In this document: piece by piece, positions 46,327 to 55,665 of the stretch
Numbering within the stretch: the stretch's first letter is position 1
Layout of the letters: each line of letters starts with the position of its first letter
NCBI RefSeq assembly: GCF_000512205.2
Contig: NZ_CP006644.1
Span: forward strand, 5,539,501 to 5,603,500
Length of the DNA: 64,000 nucleotides
Origin: Sphingomonas sanxanigenens DSM 19645 = NX02
Lineage (GTDB): Bacteria > Pseudomonadota > Alphaproteobacteria > Sphingomonadales > Sphingomonadaceae
Direction: 5' to 3'
Program-made: the position numbers and the translations under genes
Notes under the pieces: model-generated
The model's database searches: none
What the model was told of the DNA's origin: nothing
Seen by the model: only the letters and a program-made list of their open reading frames with translations

Positions 46327-47889
46327 ATGAGCGTGCAGCCCCAAGATTCCATCCTCATCGTCGATTTCGGCAGCCAGGTAACCCAGCTGATCGCGCGCCG
46401 CGTGCGCGAAGCCGGGGTCTACAGCGAGATCGCCCCCTTCAGCCAGGCCGAGGCCGCGTTCGCGCGGATGAAGCCCCGCGGCATCATCCTTTCCGGCGGA
46501 CCGGCCTCGGTCACCGACGAGGGCAGCCCGCGTGCGCCGCAGGCGCTGTTCGAGGCGGGGCTGCCGATCCTCGGCATCTGCTATGGCCAGCAGGTGATGT
46601 GCGAGCAGCTCGGCGGCAAGGTCGTCGGCGGCATGGGCGAGGGCGAGTTCGGGCGCGCCTTCCTCCGCGTCGACGATCGCTCGGCGCTGTTCGACGGCCT
46701 CTGGTCAGAGGGTGAGCAGCATCAGGTGTGGATGAGCCATGGCGACCGCGTCGAGCAGCTGCCCGAAGGCTTCGCGCCGATCGCGACCTCGGAAGGCGCG
46801 CCGTTCGCGGTCACGTCGGACGAAAAGCGCCGCTTCTACGGCGTCCAGTTCCACCCGGAGGTGGTCCACACCCCCGACGGCGGCAAGCTGATCGCCAATT
46901 TCGTCCGCCACGTCTGCGGCTGCGCCGGCGACTGGACGATGGCCAGCTTCCGCGAGACCAAGATCGCCGAGATCCGCGCGCAGGTCGGCAGCGGCAAGGT
47001 GATCTGCGGGCTTTCCGGCGGCGTCGATTCGGCGGTGGCGGCGGTGCTGATCCACGAGGCGATCGGCGACCAGCTCACCTGCGTGTTCGTCGACCATGGG
47101 CTGATGCGCTCGGGCGAGGCCGACCAGGTCGTCGGCCTGTTCCGCGGCGCCTACAACATCCCGCTCATCCATGTGAACGCCGAGACATTGTTCCTCAGCG
47201 GCCTCGCCGGGCTCACCGATCCCGAGGCCAAGCGCAAGTTCATCGGCAAGACCTTCATCGACGTGTTCGAGGCCGAGGCGAAGAAGATCGGCGGCGCCGA
47301 ATTCCTCGCGCAGGGCACGCTCTATCCGGACGTGATCGAGAGCGTCAGCTTCACCGGCGGCCCGTCGGTGACGATCAAGAGCCACCACAATGTCGGCGGC
47401 CTCCCCGAGCGGATGAACATGAAGCTCGTCGAGCCGCTGCGCGAGCTGTTCAAGGACGAGGTCCGCCTGCTCGGCAAGGAGCTCGGCCTGCCCGACATCT
47501 TCGTCGGCCGCCACCCGTTCCCGGGGCCCGGCCTCGCGATCCGCATTCCCGGCGAGGTCACCAAGGAACGCTGCGACATATTGCGCAAGGCCGACCTGAT
47601 CTATCTGGAGGAAATCCGCAACGCGGGCCTCTACGACGCGATCTGGCAGGCGTTCGCGGTGCTGCTGCCGGTCAAGACCGTCGGCGTGATGGGCGACGGC
47701 CGCACCTACGACTCGGTCTGCGCCGTCCGCGCCGTCACCTCCACCGACGGCATGACCGCCGACATCTACCCGTTCGACGCCCATTTCCTCAGCCGCGTCG
47801 CGACGCGGATCGTGAACGAGGTCCAGGGCATCAACCGGGTGGTCTACGACTATACCTCGAAGCCGCCCGGCACGATCGAGTGGGAATGA
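46327..47889 (+). CDS. guaA: GMP synthase (glutamine-hydrolysing)
   Basis: A 520-residue enzyme converting XMP to GMP. Glutamine amidotransferase domain: [20 protein letters not shown], catalytic Cys in GICYGQQVM, His/Glu in VQFHPEV. ATP pyrophosphatase domain: [11 protein letters not shown]-loop. C-terminal dimerisation domain ends KPPGTIEWE. Start ATG 46327 ([14 protein letters not shown]); the frame is open upstream to 46126 only as overlap with the previous gene. Confidence 0.97.
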   Translation: MSVQPQDSILIVDFGSQVTQLIARRVREAGVYSEIAPFSQAEAAFARMKPRGIILSGGPASVTDEGSPRAPQALFEAGLPILGICYGQQVMCEQLGGKVVGGMGEGEFGRAFLRVDDRSALFDGLWSEGEQHQVWMSHGDRVEQLPEGFAPIATSEGAPFAVTSDEKRRFYGVQFHPEVVHTPDGGKLIANFVRHVCGCAGDWTMASFRETKIAEIRAQVGSGKVICGLSGGVDSAVAAVLIHEAIGDQLTCVFVDHGLMRSGEADQVVGLFRGAYNIPLIHVNAETLFLSGLAGLTDPEAKRKFIGKTFIDVFEAEAKKIGGAEFLAQGTLYPDVIESVSFTGGPSVTIKSHHNVGGLPERMNMKLVEPLRELFKDEVRLLGKELGLPDIFVGRHPFPGPGLAIRIPGEVTKERCDILRKADLIYLEEIRNAGLYDAIWQAFAVLLPVKTVGVMGDGRTYDSVCAVRAVTSTDGMTADIYPFDAHFLSRVATRIVNEVQGINRVVYDYTSKPPGTIEWE

Positions 47890-47928
47890 ACCGGAACCAA
47901 TGATCGCCCCGGGGGCGATCATCCGGTT
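47889..47928 (+). terminator. Hairpin downstream of guaA
   Basis: A 10-bp stem (47901-47910 with 47912-47921) extended by an outer pairing (AACCGG near 47889 with CCGGTT near 47923). The T run is poor (GTTTA). Likely transcript end or 3' stability structure. Bases 47936-48229 beyond it show no convincing gene. Confidence 0.45.
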
Positions 47929-48229
47929 TACCCGGTGCCGCAAGGCGCCACAGTGGAAGGTCGCCGAACCCGGCCGGGGGAGCGATCAATGTCGATATGC
48001 ATCGGCTGCAACCGCGGCGACGTGATCGCTGCGCCGCAGGCCGCAGGACAGCTCGAGGCGACGAGTTGTGATGCGCGCCCGCGCGAAGGTCGGCCTGCGC
48101 ATGGCCGCTGTATGATTTCCAGGCACTCCGCTCAAAAGTGGCGTAATCCGCCCAGGACTTGGCGCCTTTCGTCAATGCCGCATGTGTGGCGCCGACCTAT
48201 CTTCCTCACACAAGGAAGGATGGTGATTT

Positions 48230-49069
48230 ATGTTCGACAGCAATGAAAGATCCGCCCTCGTGACGGGAGCCTCATCCGGCATGGGCAAGGAGATCGCAAA
48301 GCGGCTGATCGCCGACGGCTACCAGGTCTATGTGGCGGCGCGACGGGTGGCCGAAATGGAGGACCTGAAGGCGCTCGGCGCGCAGCCGATCCGCATGGAC
48401 ATCGCCAGCGAGGCCGATATCGTGGCGGCGGTCGACACCATCACGGCGCAGACCGGCGGCGTGGACGTGCTGGTCAACAATGCCGGTTTCGGCCTTTACG
48501 GGCCGATGGAGGAGATCGGTTTGGACGAGGCGCGCTACCAGTTCGAGGTGAACGTCTTCGGCCCCGGTCGCCTGACGCAGCTCCTGCTGCCAGCGATGCG
48601 CGCGAAGAAGGCGGGCCGGATCATCAACATCACGTCGATGGGCGGCAAGATCTACACGCCGCTGGGCAGCTGGTACCATGCCACCAAACATGCGCTGGAG
48701 GGCTGGTCCGACTGTCTGCGCCTCGAACTCGCCCCGCTGGGCATCGATGTGGTCGTTATCGAACCCGGCCTGATCGAGACGGGATTTGGCGACGTGGTGG
48801 CGGATAGCCTGCTCAAGCGTTCCGGCACCGGGCCCTATGCGGCGCTGACGCGCGCGGTCGCCGCCGGAACCCGCATAACCTATGCCAAGGGACGCACCAG
48901 CCACCCGCGCGTTATTGCGGAAGTGGTCGGCACGGCGGTTTCCGCCGCCCGTCCGCGCACCCGCTATGTCCGGGGCAAGTTCGGCGCGCTGCTGATCGCG
49001 ATGCGCACATGGCTGGGTGACCGCCTGTTCGATCGCATCATTCTTAGCCAGCTGCCCAAGGGCGCCTGA
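48230..49069 (+). CDS. Short-chain dehydrogenase/reductase
   Basis: A 279-residue classical SDR. Cofactor motif TGASSGMGK, NNAG, catalytic Ser (ITSMGG), Tyr and Lys in WYHATKHALEG. AAGGAAGG precedes ATG 48230. An AraC-type regulator gene follows after 5 bp, so they are one unit. Substrate unknown. Confidence 0.92.
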   Translation: MFDSNERSALVTGASSGMGKEIAKRLIADGYQVYVAARRVAEMEDLKALGAQPIRMDIASEADIVAAVDTITAQTGGVDVLVNNAGFGLYGPMEEIGLDEARYQFEVNVFGPGRLTQLLLPAMRAKKAGRIINITSMGGKIYTPLGSWYHATKHALEGWSDCLRLELAPLGIDVVVIEPGLIETGFGDVVADSLLKRSGTGPYAALTRAVAAGTRITYAKGRTSHPRVIAEVVGTAVSAARPRTRYVRGKFGALLIAMRTWLGDRLFDRIILSQLPKGA

Positions 49070-49074
49070 GCGTC

Positions 49075-50109
49075 ATGCGGCCTGCTCCCGCCGACCGGTG
49101 CAAGGTGCCCCACGGATTGTGGCATGCGGTGGAGGCGATCGGCATCCCGCCCTCGGCGTTGCTGCGCCGGGCGAGGCTGCCGGTCACGCTCCACCAAACC
49201 GGGCAAAACATCACGACCGCGCAGTATTTCGCGCTGATGCGGGCGCTGGAGGCGCTGTCCGGCGATGCTGCGGTCGGCCTGCAGATCGTTCGTAACGCGG
49301 ACACCGCGGTCCATCCGCCGTCCACGCTCGCCGCCTTCTATGCCCGCGATCTGCGCGACGGGCTCGAACGGCTGGCGCGGTTCAAGCGGCTTTGCACGCC
49401 GGAGACGCTGGAGGTCACCGAAGGCCTGGATGGGCGGCGGCGGAGCTGCACCCTGGGAATGACATGGTTTCACGCCAGCGAGACCGAGCCATCGGCGAGC
49501 GTGGACGCGACCTTTTCCACGCTGATGGAACTGGCGCGCCGCGGCACGGCCACCGCCGTGCGGCCCTTGCGCGTCGAACTCGCCCGGCCGGGGCTGCGAA
49601 GCGCCGCCCATGAATGCTATTTTGCCGCGCCGGTCCGGCTCGGCGCGCCGCGCAATCTTCTCGTGCTCGACGCCGCCGATCTCGACCGACCCTTTCCAGG
49701 CCACAATCCGGAGTTGCTGGCCATGCTGACGCCGGCGCTGGGCAGCGCGCTCGACGAGATGCAGGCGCAGTCCCTGAGCGAACAGGTGGTCCTCGAGCTC
49801 AAGCGCAGCCTGCCGAGCGGTCGCCCGGACGTAAGCGAGATCGCCCGTCGGATGGGCATGAGCGAGCGGACCTTGCAACGTCGGATCACCGAGGAAGGTC
49901 GCAACTTTCGCGAACTGCTGATCGAAGCCCGGCGGGAGCTCGGACGCCGCTTTCTCGGCGACGTCGCCATGGAACTCGACGAGATCGCGTTTCTTCTCGG
50001 CTATCAGGACGCGACCTCGTTTCACCGTGCCTTTCGCGAATGGGAAGGCGTTACGCCGGCACGTTGGCGGGAACTACGTGCCAGTGATGCCCCCTACATG
50101 ACGCACTGA
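49075..50109 (+). CDS. AraC-family regulator with arabinose-binding-like N-terminal domain
   Basis: A 344-residue regulator. N-terminal domain of the OruR/AraC_binding_2 type (about residues 15-210, including ALMRALEALSGDAAVGL). C-terminal AraC HTH: DVSEIARRMGMSERTLQRRITEEG, then YQDATSFHRAFREWEGVTPARWR. Co-transcribed with the SDR. A fragment resembling part of its N-terminal domain occurs near 61.4 kb. Confidence 0.92.
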   Translation: MRPAPADRCKVPHGLWHAVEAIGIPPSALLRRARLPVTLHQTGQNITTAQYFALMRALEALSGDAAVGLQIVRNADTAVHPPSTLAAFYARDLRDGLERLARFKRLCTPETLEVTEGLDGRRRSCTLGMTWFHASETEPSASVDATFSTLMELARRGTATAVRPLRVELARPGLRSAAHECYFAAPVRLGAPRNLLVLDAADLDRPFPGHNPELLAMLTPALGSALDEMQAQSLSEQVVLELKRSLPSGRPDVSEIARRMGMSERTLQRRITEEGRNFRELLIEARRELGRRFLGDVAMELDEIAFLLGYQDATSFHRAFREWEGVTPARWRELRASDAPYMTH

Positions 50110-50659
50110 TCTTGAAACCAAAGAAGACCAAGGGTGCGGCCTTGACTGTATTTTTGGCGTTCGTGTTCGTAGGTGACCAGCGCGCGCTGAAGCGCCTAAA
50201 ATGCGGCGAGTGGGGCGAAAGGTAGCGATCAATCTGGACGGGTCGGCTTTTGCCGAGGGGCAAAAATCCTCAATGAAATCAGCAGCCCGATTTCTTGACG
50301 GTACGCGGAGCGGCATCACGAAGCGGCGACAATAATTTGTCCACGAAAACATCTACTTATAATATTAGCGGCCTGGCGCACGAGGATGGGCGGTCGTCTC
50401 GTGGGTTTGCTATCATTCGAGCACGCTGCAGGTGACCTCGAGAGATCCCAGCCGAGGCGGATATGGCAAGCGGTCGCGGGCCGACACCCCCTGCCTATTG
50501 CCAACGATCCGTTGAAGATCAATCAATTGATTTGCCGCTTATTATGATGCGGTATCCCGTCCATCTTCAGGGTGCGGCGCCAACATCGATCGCGTGATGA
50601 TCGGCGAACATCGCCATGGCAGCGCGCACGTCGCGCAAACACTGAGGAAGGAATATTCG
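50110..50659. other. Gene-free, relatively AT-rich stretch
   Basis: No coding region supported in 550 bp. The base composition is visibly lower in GC than the surroundings. A perfect TATAAT at 50358-50363 with TTGTCC 15 bases upstream (50337-50342) is a possible promoter toward the SDR at 50660. It may be a junction of acquired DNA. Confidence 0.5.
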
Positions 50660-51397
50660 ATGACCGAGCTCACCGGAAAACGCGCACTTGTGACCGGAGC
50701 GTCACGCGGGATTGGTGCGGCTATCGCAGTTGCCCTGGCGGAAAAAGGCGCGGACGTTGCCATCACCTACGCGCATTCCGCCGATCGTGCCGCAAAGGTG
50801 GTGGAATTGATCAAGAGCAAGGGCCGTGCCGCCGTTGCAATTCAGGCCGATAGCGCAGATCCGATTGCCATTGCGCGCTCGGTGGACGAGGCAGTGAAAG
50901 CCCTCGGGGGTCTTGATATCCTCGTCAACAACGCCGCGATCGCTACCTACAAGGACGTCGCGGACTTCACGGTCGACGAGATCGACGCGCTCTTTGCCGT
51001 CAATGCGCGGTCTCCGATCCTGGCATCGCAGGCGGCCATGCCCCACCTCACTGCCGGGGGGCGCGTTATCACGATCGGGTCCGCCGGCGCCGAGCGCATT
51101 GTCGGGCCGTCGACGGTTTACTCGATGACGAAATCCGCCCTCCAATCATTTACGCGAGGTTTGGCACGCGAACTGGGTCCGCGTGATATCACCGTCAATC
51201 TGGTGCAGCCTGGTTCAACGAATACGGAAATGAACCCGGCCGAAGGCGAGTTCGGTGATTTCCAGCGGGCGTTGATCCCACTGGGGCGATATGGCGAGCC
51301 GGAGGACGTGGCAGCCGCGGTCGCATTTCTCGCGTCGAATGCCGCGCGCCAGATTACGGGCACCATCCTGACGGTTGATGGAGGTACGCTCACCTAA
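50660..51397 (+). CDS. Short-chain dehydrogenase (3-oxoacyl-ACP reductase-like)
   Basis: A 245-residue SDR: TGASRGIGAAIAVALAEKGADVAITYAHS, NNAA, Ser in TIGSAGAE, Tyr/Lys in YSMTKSALQSFTRGLA, and C-terminal ITGTILTVDGG. Start ATG 50660 (MTELTGKRALV), GGAAGGAA before it. Resembles the SDR at 53439 (shared ITVN..QPG.T.TEMNPA-type segment), suggesting duplication. Convergent with a LysR gene. Confidence 0.92.
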   Translation: MTELTGKRALVTGASRGIGAAIAVALAEKGADVAITYAHSADRAAKVVELIKSKGRAAVAIQADSADPIAIARSVDEAVKALGGLDILVNNAAIATYKDVADFTVDEIDALFAVNARSPILASQAAMPHLTAGGRVITIGSAGAERIVGPSTVYSMTKSALQSFTRGLARELGPRDITVNLVQPGSTNTEMNPAEGEFGDFQRALIPLGRYGEPEDVAAAVAFLASNAARQITGTILTVDGGTLT

Positions 51398-51415
51398 AAC
51401 CTAGCGCTTTACAGG

Positions 51416-51475
51416 GAGGGGCTGCGATCGTTCTATCGCGAAACCGGGTGAGATCCCGACACTCGCAGCCCCCTC
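51416..51475. repeat. Long hairpin between the SDR and LysR genes
   Basis: GAGGGGCTGCGA (51416-51427) pairs with 51463-51475 apart from one bulged C; an inner CGGG/CCCG stem lies within. No T run. Possibly a bidirectional transcript-end structure between convergent genes. The rest of 51398-51663 shows nothing else. Confidence 0.5.
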
Positions 51476-51663
51476 GGTCAAATCTCCTGTGGTTCGGCCA
51501 GAGGCTGATGCCGAGGTATGATCAAGGGCACCCGACGAGCTATGGGCTGACAGACCCGGCGCATATATCCCTATGGGGCGCCTCGCTCCGCTCCAGCAGC
51601 ATCGGACCTTTCGGCGCCTGTTTGGAAGGAGGCAATGGAGGTGGCCATCATGATTGCGCTGGC

Positions 51664-52593
51664 TTATCTGAGGTTTCCAGCGAACCGTGCGCCGATGCGC
51701 TCTCGACGAAAGTGCTCCGTGTAAAAATCGATGAATGCTCTGGTCTTGAGCGGTTGTAAGGCGCGGCCTGAGTAGTAGAGCGATATTGATCCCGCATCCG
51801 CATACCATTTCGGCAGGATGCGTTTCAGCGCGCCGCTCTCCAGATGCGGAAGCGCGTCCGGCATAGCCACCATTGCGATACCAAGCCCCGCAAGGGCCGC
51901 TTGGATCATCGGTGCGGAGTCGCTCATAACGATTGTCTCTTTCAACAGCGCGCGCTCCTCATCACCCTGAGCATTCCGCATCATCCATTGCCGGATGCGG
52001 CCCGATGTCGAGAAGCGCATGAGAATGCCGTCGTATTCCGCGAGATCGGCTGGGCTCGTCGGTTGGGCTCTTCTGCCGAAATAATTTGGTGCGCAGACGG
52101 CGACGACGTGGACGGGCGCTAGTGCCTTGGCAACAATTCCCGGATTTAGATCAAAGCCCCCGCCGATCGCGACGTCGAAGCCTTCCGCAACCAAGTCGAC
52201 TTGGCGGCTATCGAAATGCCAATCGGGTCGGATGCCCGGATACCTGCTGAGAAATTCCGGCAGCGCGGGAAGGACGTAGCCCATGGCGAAGGAAAGGCTC
52301 ATGCTCACTTTCAGGACGCCGACTGGTTCGCCCTTGATCTGCGAGGCGCCGTCGATTGCGCTCTGAAGATCGGCAAGGCTGTCGCCGATGCTTTGCAGGA
52401 AGGCTTCGCCCTCCTCCGTCAGGGCCAGCTTGCGTGTCGAGCGATGGAAGAGCCGCACGCCCAGGTTTCGTTCGAGCATGCCGACGTTCCGGCTGACTGC
52501 CGCCGGCGTGAGGGAGAGCCGGCGAGCCGCGCCCGAGAAGCTGTTTGCCTCCGCGCTACGGACGAACGCTTCCAGGTTGGCGAGCGTCTCCAT
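51664..52593 (-). CDS. LysR-family transcriptional regulator
   Basis: A 309-residue regulator of the CrgA/DsdA-type branch: LEAFVRSAEANSFSGAARRL, TPAAVSRNVGMLERNLGVRLF. Ligand domain from about residue 90. Upstream, TTCAA (52605-52609) and TTGAA (52617-52621) form an inverted pair, a possible LysR box shared with the divergent oxidoreductase remnant at 52709, its probable former target. Confidence 0.9.
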   Translation of the reverse strand: METLANLEAFVRSAEANSFSGAARRLSLTPAAVSRNVGMLERNLGVRLFHRSTRKLALTEEGEAFLQSIGDSLADLQSAIDGASQIKGEPVGVLKVSMSLSFAMGYVLPALPEFLSRYPGIRPDWHFDSRQVDLVAEGFDVAIGGGFDLNPGIVAKALAPVHVVAVCAPNYFGRRAQPTSPADLAEYDGILMRFSTSGRIRQWMMRNAQGDEERALLKETIVMSDSAPMIQAALAGLGIAMVAMPDALPHLESGALKRILPKWYADAGSISLYYSGRALQPLKTRAFIDFYTEHFRRERIGARFAGNLR

Positions 52594-52708
52594 GCGAATC
52601 GACCTTCAAGCAAAAATTGAAACTGAAACAATCCATCTAGGATTTTTGATACGCCTATCCGCGGTCCATTTTCTGGTCAACGGAAACACGTGGTTGAAGG
52701 ACCGGGTC

Positions 52709-53017
52709 ATGACGATCGGTATTATCGGCGCAGGCAACATCGGCGGTGCGTTCGCAAAGGCGGTAGGCAAGGCAGGCATCGAGGCCGTCATCGCGAACAG
52801 CCGCGGACCTGACAGCATTGCGGCGCTGGTCTCCACATACGGAGGGGCAATTCGGGCTGGAACGGTCAAGGAAGCGGCAGCCCAGGACATGGTTCTTGTG
52901 GCCCTTGAACAGTCCGAAGGCCGTCGCCGTTTGCCGATCGCGGTGACAGAGGAGAAAGCCGGCGGAGGGCCCGGCGAACCACTCACAATATTGAACGGAG
53001 AGAATTCAATCCTGTAA
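52709..53017 (+). pseudogene. Truncated NADP oxidoreductase (F420-dependent-type) remnant
   Basis: The first ~65 residues are a good Rossmann start of the F420_oxidored/NADPH reductase family (MTIGIIGAGNIGGAFAKAVGKAG, VIANSRGPDSIAAL, AAAQDMVLVAL). After that the family sequence is lost: the frame continues as EQSEGRRRLPIAV and stops at 102 residues, about half the normal length. One-base frameshift reading (LNSPKAVAV) looks more family-like at the break, so a frameshift plus 3' deletion is likely. Confidence 0.65.
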
Positions 53018-53054
53018 GTTTACGATCATTGTTGATCGGTCCAGATGCTTGCCG

Positions 53055-53354
53055 ATGGCGCATGCAACACTGATCGTCACCTGCAGCGGCGGCACCTACT
53101 TCGACCGCGACCATTACGTCGACGTCCACCTGCCCCTGGCGCTTGCCTGCTGGCAGCGGCACGGGCTGGAGAGCGCCTCCGCCTACTTCCCACGTGACGC
53201 CGACGCCACGGATGTTTCCGTGGGCATCTATCGGTTTCGCGACGAGGACGCGCTGCATGCTGCGCTCGCATCGGCCGAGACAGAGGCCGTGATGGCCGAC
53301 GTTCCCCGCTTCACGGATGCAACCGTGTCTCGGATCGTGGGCACTCCGCTCTGA
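53055..53354 (+). CDS. EthD-domain protein
   Basis: A 99-residue ferredoxin-fold protein of the EthD family: TCSGGTYFDRDHYVDVHLPL is the hallmark, then ASAYFPR and YRFRDEDALHAALAS. Start ATG 53055 preferred over the TTG at 53049. EthD proteins accompany monooxygenase and ether-degradation genes, with unclear chemistry. Upstream of an SDR with 84 bp between them. Confidence 0.85.
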   Translation: MAHATLIVTCSGGTYFDRDHYVDVHLPLALACWQRHGLESASAYFPRDADATDVSVGIYRFRDEDALHAALASAETEAVMADVPRFTDATVSRIVGTPL

Positions 53355-53438
53355 CCGCACCGGGTGTCGCCCGGGCAAAGCCGACTGCGAACGGCACTCG
53401 CCGACCAGCTTCCTTTCTCCAATCTCAGGACAAGAACG

Positions 53439-54149
53439 ATGGCATTCTCTGATCGCAAGGTGTTCGTCGTCGGCGGCAGCCGCGGCATCGGTGCCGCGAT
53501 CGTGCGGCGTTTCGCCGCCGCCGGTGCAACGGTGATCTTCACCTATGCCGCGTCGGTCACCGCGGCCGTGCAACTCGCCGGCGAGACCGGTGCGCAGGCG
53601 CTCCAGGCGGATGCGGGTGTGCGCGACGCGCTGATCGCGGCGATCCGTGACGCCGGCCCGATCGACATCTTCGTCTACAATGCCGGTCTGCTGGTGTTCG
53701 GCGATCCGCTGACGCTCGATGCCGACGAGGTCGATCGCATGATCGACGTCAATGTGCGCGGTGCCTATTTCGGCAGCGTGGAGGCGTCGCGCCTGATGCC
53801 CGAAGGCGGGCGCATCCTCGTCATCGGATCCGACACCGCGGATAGCATGCCGTTCCCCGGACTTGCCGCCTATGTGCTGACCAAGGCGGCGATGCAGGGC
53901 ATGGCGCGCGGTCTGGCGCGCGACCTGGGTCCGCGCGACATCACGATCAACGTGATCCAGCCGGGCCCTACCGATACCGACATGAACCCGGCCGATGGTC
54001 CGCGCGCGGCCGGCATGCTCGGGCCGATGGCCATCAAGCGCTATGGCACCGCCGACGAGGTCGCGAGCCTGACGCTCTATCTCGCCGGGCCGCAAGCCCG
54101 CGGGATCACGGGCGCCATGCACACGATCGACGGCGGCTTCGCCGCCTGA
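53439..54149 (+). CDS. Short-chain dehydrogenase
   Basis: A 236-residue SDR: VVGGSRGIGAAIVRRFAAAG, YNAG (in place of NNAG), Ser in VIGSDTAD, Tyr/Lys in YVLTKAAMQGMARGLA. Start ATG 53439 (MAFSDRKVFVVGG) fits the family; the frame from 53364 does not. Similar to the SDR at 50660. Confidence 0.92.
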   Translation: MAFSDRKVFVVGGSRGIGAAIVRRFAAAGATVIFTYAASVTAAVQLAGETGAQALQADAGVRDALIAAIRDAGPIDIFVYNAGLLVFGDPLTLDADEVDRMIDVNVRGAYFGSVEASRLMPEGGRILVIGSDTADSMPFPGLAAYVLTKAAMQGMARGLARDLGPRDITINVIQPGPTDTDMNPADGPRAAGMLGPMAIKRYGTADEVASLTLYLAGPQARGITGAMHTIDGGFAA

Positions 54150-54190
54150 CCTTCGGCATTCACCCACGCAGCCTGGCAGAGGATGCCGAC

Positions 54191-54304
54191 ATGGACGATC
54201 AGCCTGACCGCTTCACAGTCTCTGTCACCTATCGGGGCACGACCGAAACGCGCTTCGAGAAAGGTTCGACATGGAGTGACCGACATCGCTTTGCGCGCGA
54301 ATAA
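54191..54304 (+). pseudogene. Short EthD-like fragment
   Basis: A 37-codon frame starting ATG 54191 with GAGGA upstream. Its sequence (FTVSVTYRGTTETRFEKGS...DRHRF) follows the start of EthD proteins, in which a VxYxGTxETRFDxxYYxxxHxPL pattern is expected, but it loses the tyrosines and prolines and stops. Probably the decayed 5' end of an EthD gene; a genuine small protein cannot be excluded. Confidence 0.4.
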
Positions 54305-54310
54305 GGGATC

Positions 54311-54922
54311 ATGCGCTCGGACTTCCTCTCGAGATTGATCTCGAAGCCCGCGCCGGGCACGGCGCCGGTCTGCCGCGAGCGTTCGTCCCGAACCGCGCCG
54401 GACGGCTGGAGCTGCCTGATGGTGGCGGCGCAGAACGGCCATGGCGGCGCCTATCGGCGGCTGCTCGGCGAGCTGTCCGAATGGCTCACGCGCTACTTCC
54501 AGCGGCGCCTGCCACCGGGCGACGTGGACGACGCCGTCCAGGAAACGCTGCTGGCGATCCATCGGCGGCGCCACACATATGATCCGCAATACCCGCTCGG
54601 CCCGTGGCTGGCGGCCATCGCCAAGAACAAATGGGTCGACCAGCTGCGCAGCCTGGCGCGCCGGCCCATGGACGAGCTGCCCGACGAGATCGCCGTCGGC
54701 GACCACGAGGCTTCGGTGATCAGCAGTTCGGTTCTGGCCAGCCTGCTCGACGAGCTCCGCCCAGCGCAGGCCCAGGCGATCCTGCTGGTCAAGGTGCAGG
54801 GCTACAGCATCGAGGAGGCGTCAGGCCAGATCGGCCTCTCCGTCTCCGCCGTCAAGATGAACATCCACCGTGGGCTCGCGCGCCTGACGGCAATCATTGA
54901 GAAGACCCCCGATGTCGAGTGA
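54311..54922 (+). CDS. ECF sigma factor, NrsF-associated
   Basis: A 203-residue sigma factor: region 2 (ELSEWLTRYFQRRLPPGDVDDAVQETLLAIHRRR, in part) and region 4 (LRPAQAQAILLVKVQGYSIEEASGQIGLSVSAVKMNIHRG, in part). Its stop lies inside the start of the DUF1109/NrsF gene (11-base overlap), the standard arrangement of a membrane anti-sigma. Likely controls the DUF308 and ohr genes downstream (inference). Confidence 0.93.
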   Translation: MRSDFLSRLISKPAPGTAPVCRERSSRTAPDGWSCLMVAAQNGHGGAYRRLLGELSEWLTRYFQRRLPPGDVDDAVQETLLAIHRRRHTYDPQYPLGPWLAAIAKNKWVDQLRSLARRPMDELPDEIAVGDHEASVISSSVLASLLDELRPAQAQAILLVKVQGYSIEEASGQIGLSVSAVKMNIHRGLARLTAIIEKTPDVE

Positions 54923-55553
54923 ATCCCTGATCGTCCATCTGTCGTCCGACCTTGCGCCCGTGCAGCGCCGCAGCATGGTGCGCGAAGGCGGACTTGTCCT
55001 TGCGCTTGGCGCAATCGAGCTTGCGCTGTTTCTGAGCGTGGGCGTTATGCGGCCGGACATCGGCCACATGGCCGGTTCGCCGTATCTGATGTGGCGGGTG
55101 GGAAGCCTCGGCCTGCTCGCCGTGGTCGCCTGCGTGCTTGCGATCCGGTCCTTCTCGCCCACGGCACGGCCACGGCGAGGGCTGATGCTCGCCTGCGCCC
55201 TCGCGGTCGCGGCCATCGTCGGCGGCGCGTTCGTCACGCCCGACGGCGCGAGCGAGTGCGCGCTGCTCGATCGCATCAGTCCGGCCCGCGGCATGCTGTG
55301 CGCCGCGTCGATCTTCGTTCTCTCGCTGCCGATCGTGGCTCTGCTCGGCGCCCTGATGCGGAGGGCTGCGCCGACCCAGCCAAGGCTGAGCGCCCTCGCC
55401 TCCGGCATCGCCGCCGGCGCCTGCGGCGCCTTCGTCTTCGCGTTCTGCTGCCCCTTCAACGACCCGCTCTACGTCGTGGTCTGGTATACCGTCGGGTGCG
55501 CCGCCGTGGCGGCCGCAGCACGATGGCGCCTGCCGCGACGCTTCCGCCTCTAA
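54912..55553 (+). CDS. NrsF/DUF1109-family membrane anti-sigma factor
   Basis: A 213-residue membrane protein with six predicted helices (for example LVLALGAIELALFLSVGVM, GSLGLLAVVACVLAI, LACALAVAAIVGGAFV). The cytoplasmic N-terminus is short, and cysteines occur at CALLD, MLCAAS and AFCCPF. Family knowledge: NrsF of Caulobacter holds SigF inactive until metal/oxidant stress acts on conserved cysteines. ATG 54912 overlaps the sigma gene. Confidence 0.9.
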   Translation: MSSESLIVHLSSDLAPVQRRSMVREGGLVLALGAIELALFLSVGVMRPDIGHMAGSPYLMWRVGSLGLLAVVACVLAIRSFSPTARPRRGLMLACALAVAAIVGGAFVTPDGASECALLDRISPARGMLCAASIFVLSLPIVALLGALMRRAAPTQPRLSALASGIAAGACGAFVFAFCCPFNDPLYVVVWYTVGCAAVAAAARWRLPRRFRL

Positions 55554-55665
55554 CCAGAACCGCCGCGGCAGATCGCGAGCCGCGCACCGCCTGACCCACC
55601 GATCACCGATCCACCCGGATTCCGGGACTGGAGACGTGCGCCTGCATCACAGAAAGGACAATGCC

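Noticed and set aside
47935-48246. A 103-codon frame between guaA and the first SDR
   Set aside because: Overlaps the guaA end structure and the SDR start, has erratic composition and no recognisable motif; the region more likely holds regulatory DNA.
50337-50363. Firm promoter call in the gap before the SDR at 50660
   Set aside because: The -10 is perfect but the spacing is only 15 bases and about 300 bp of untranslated DNA would follow; kept only as an observation.
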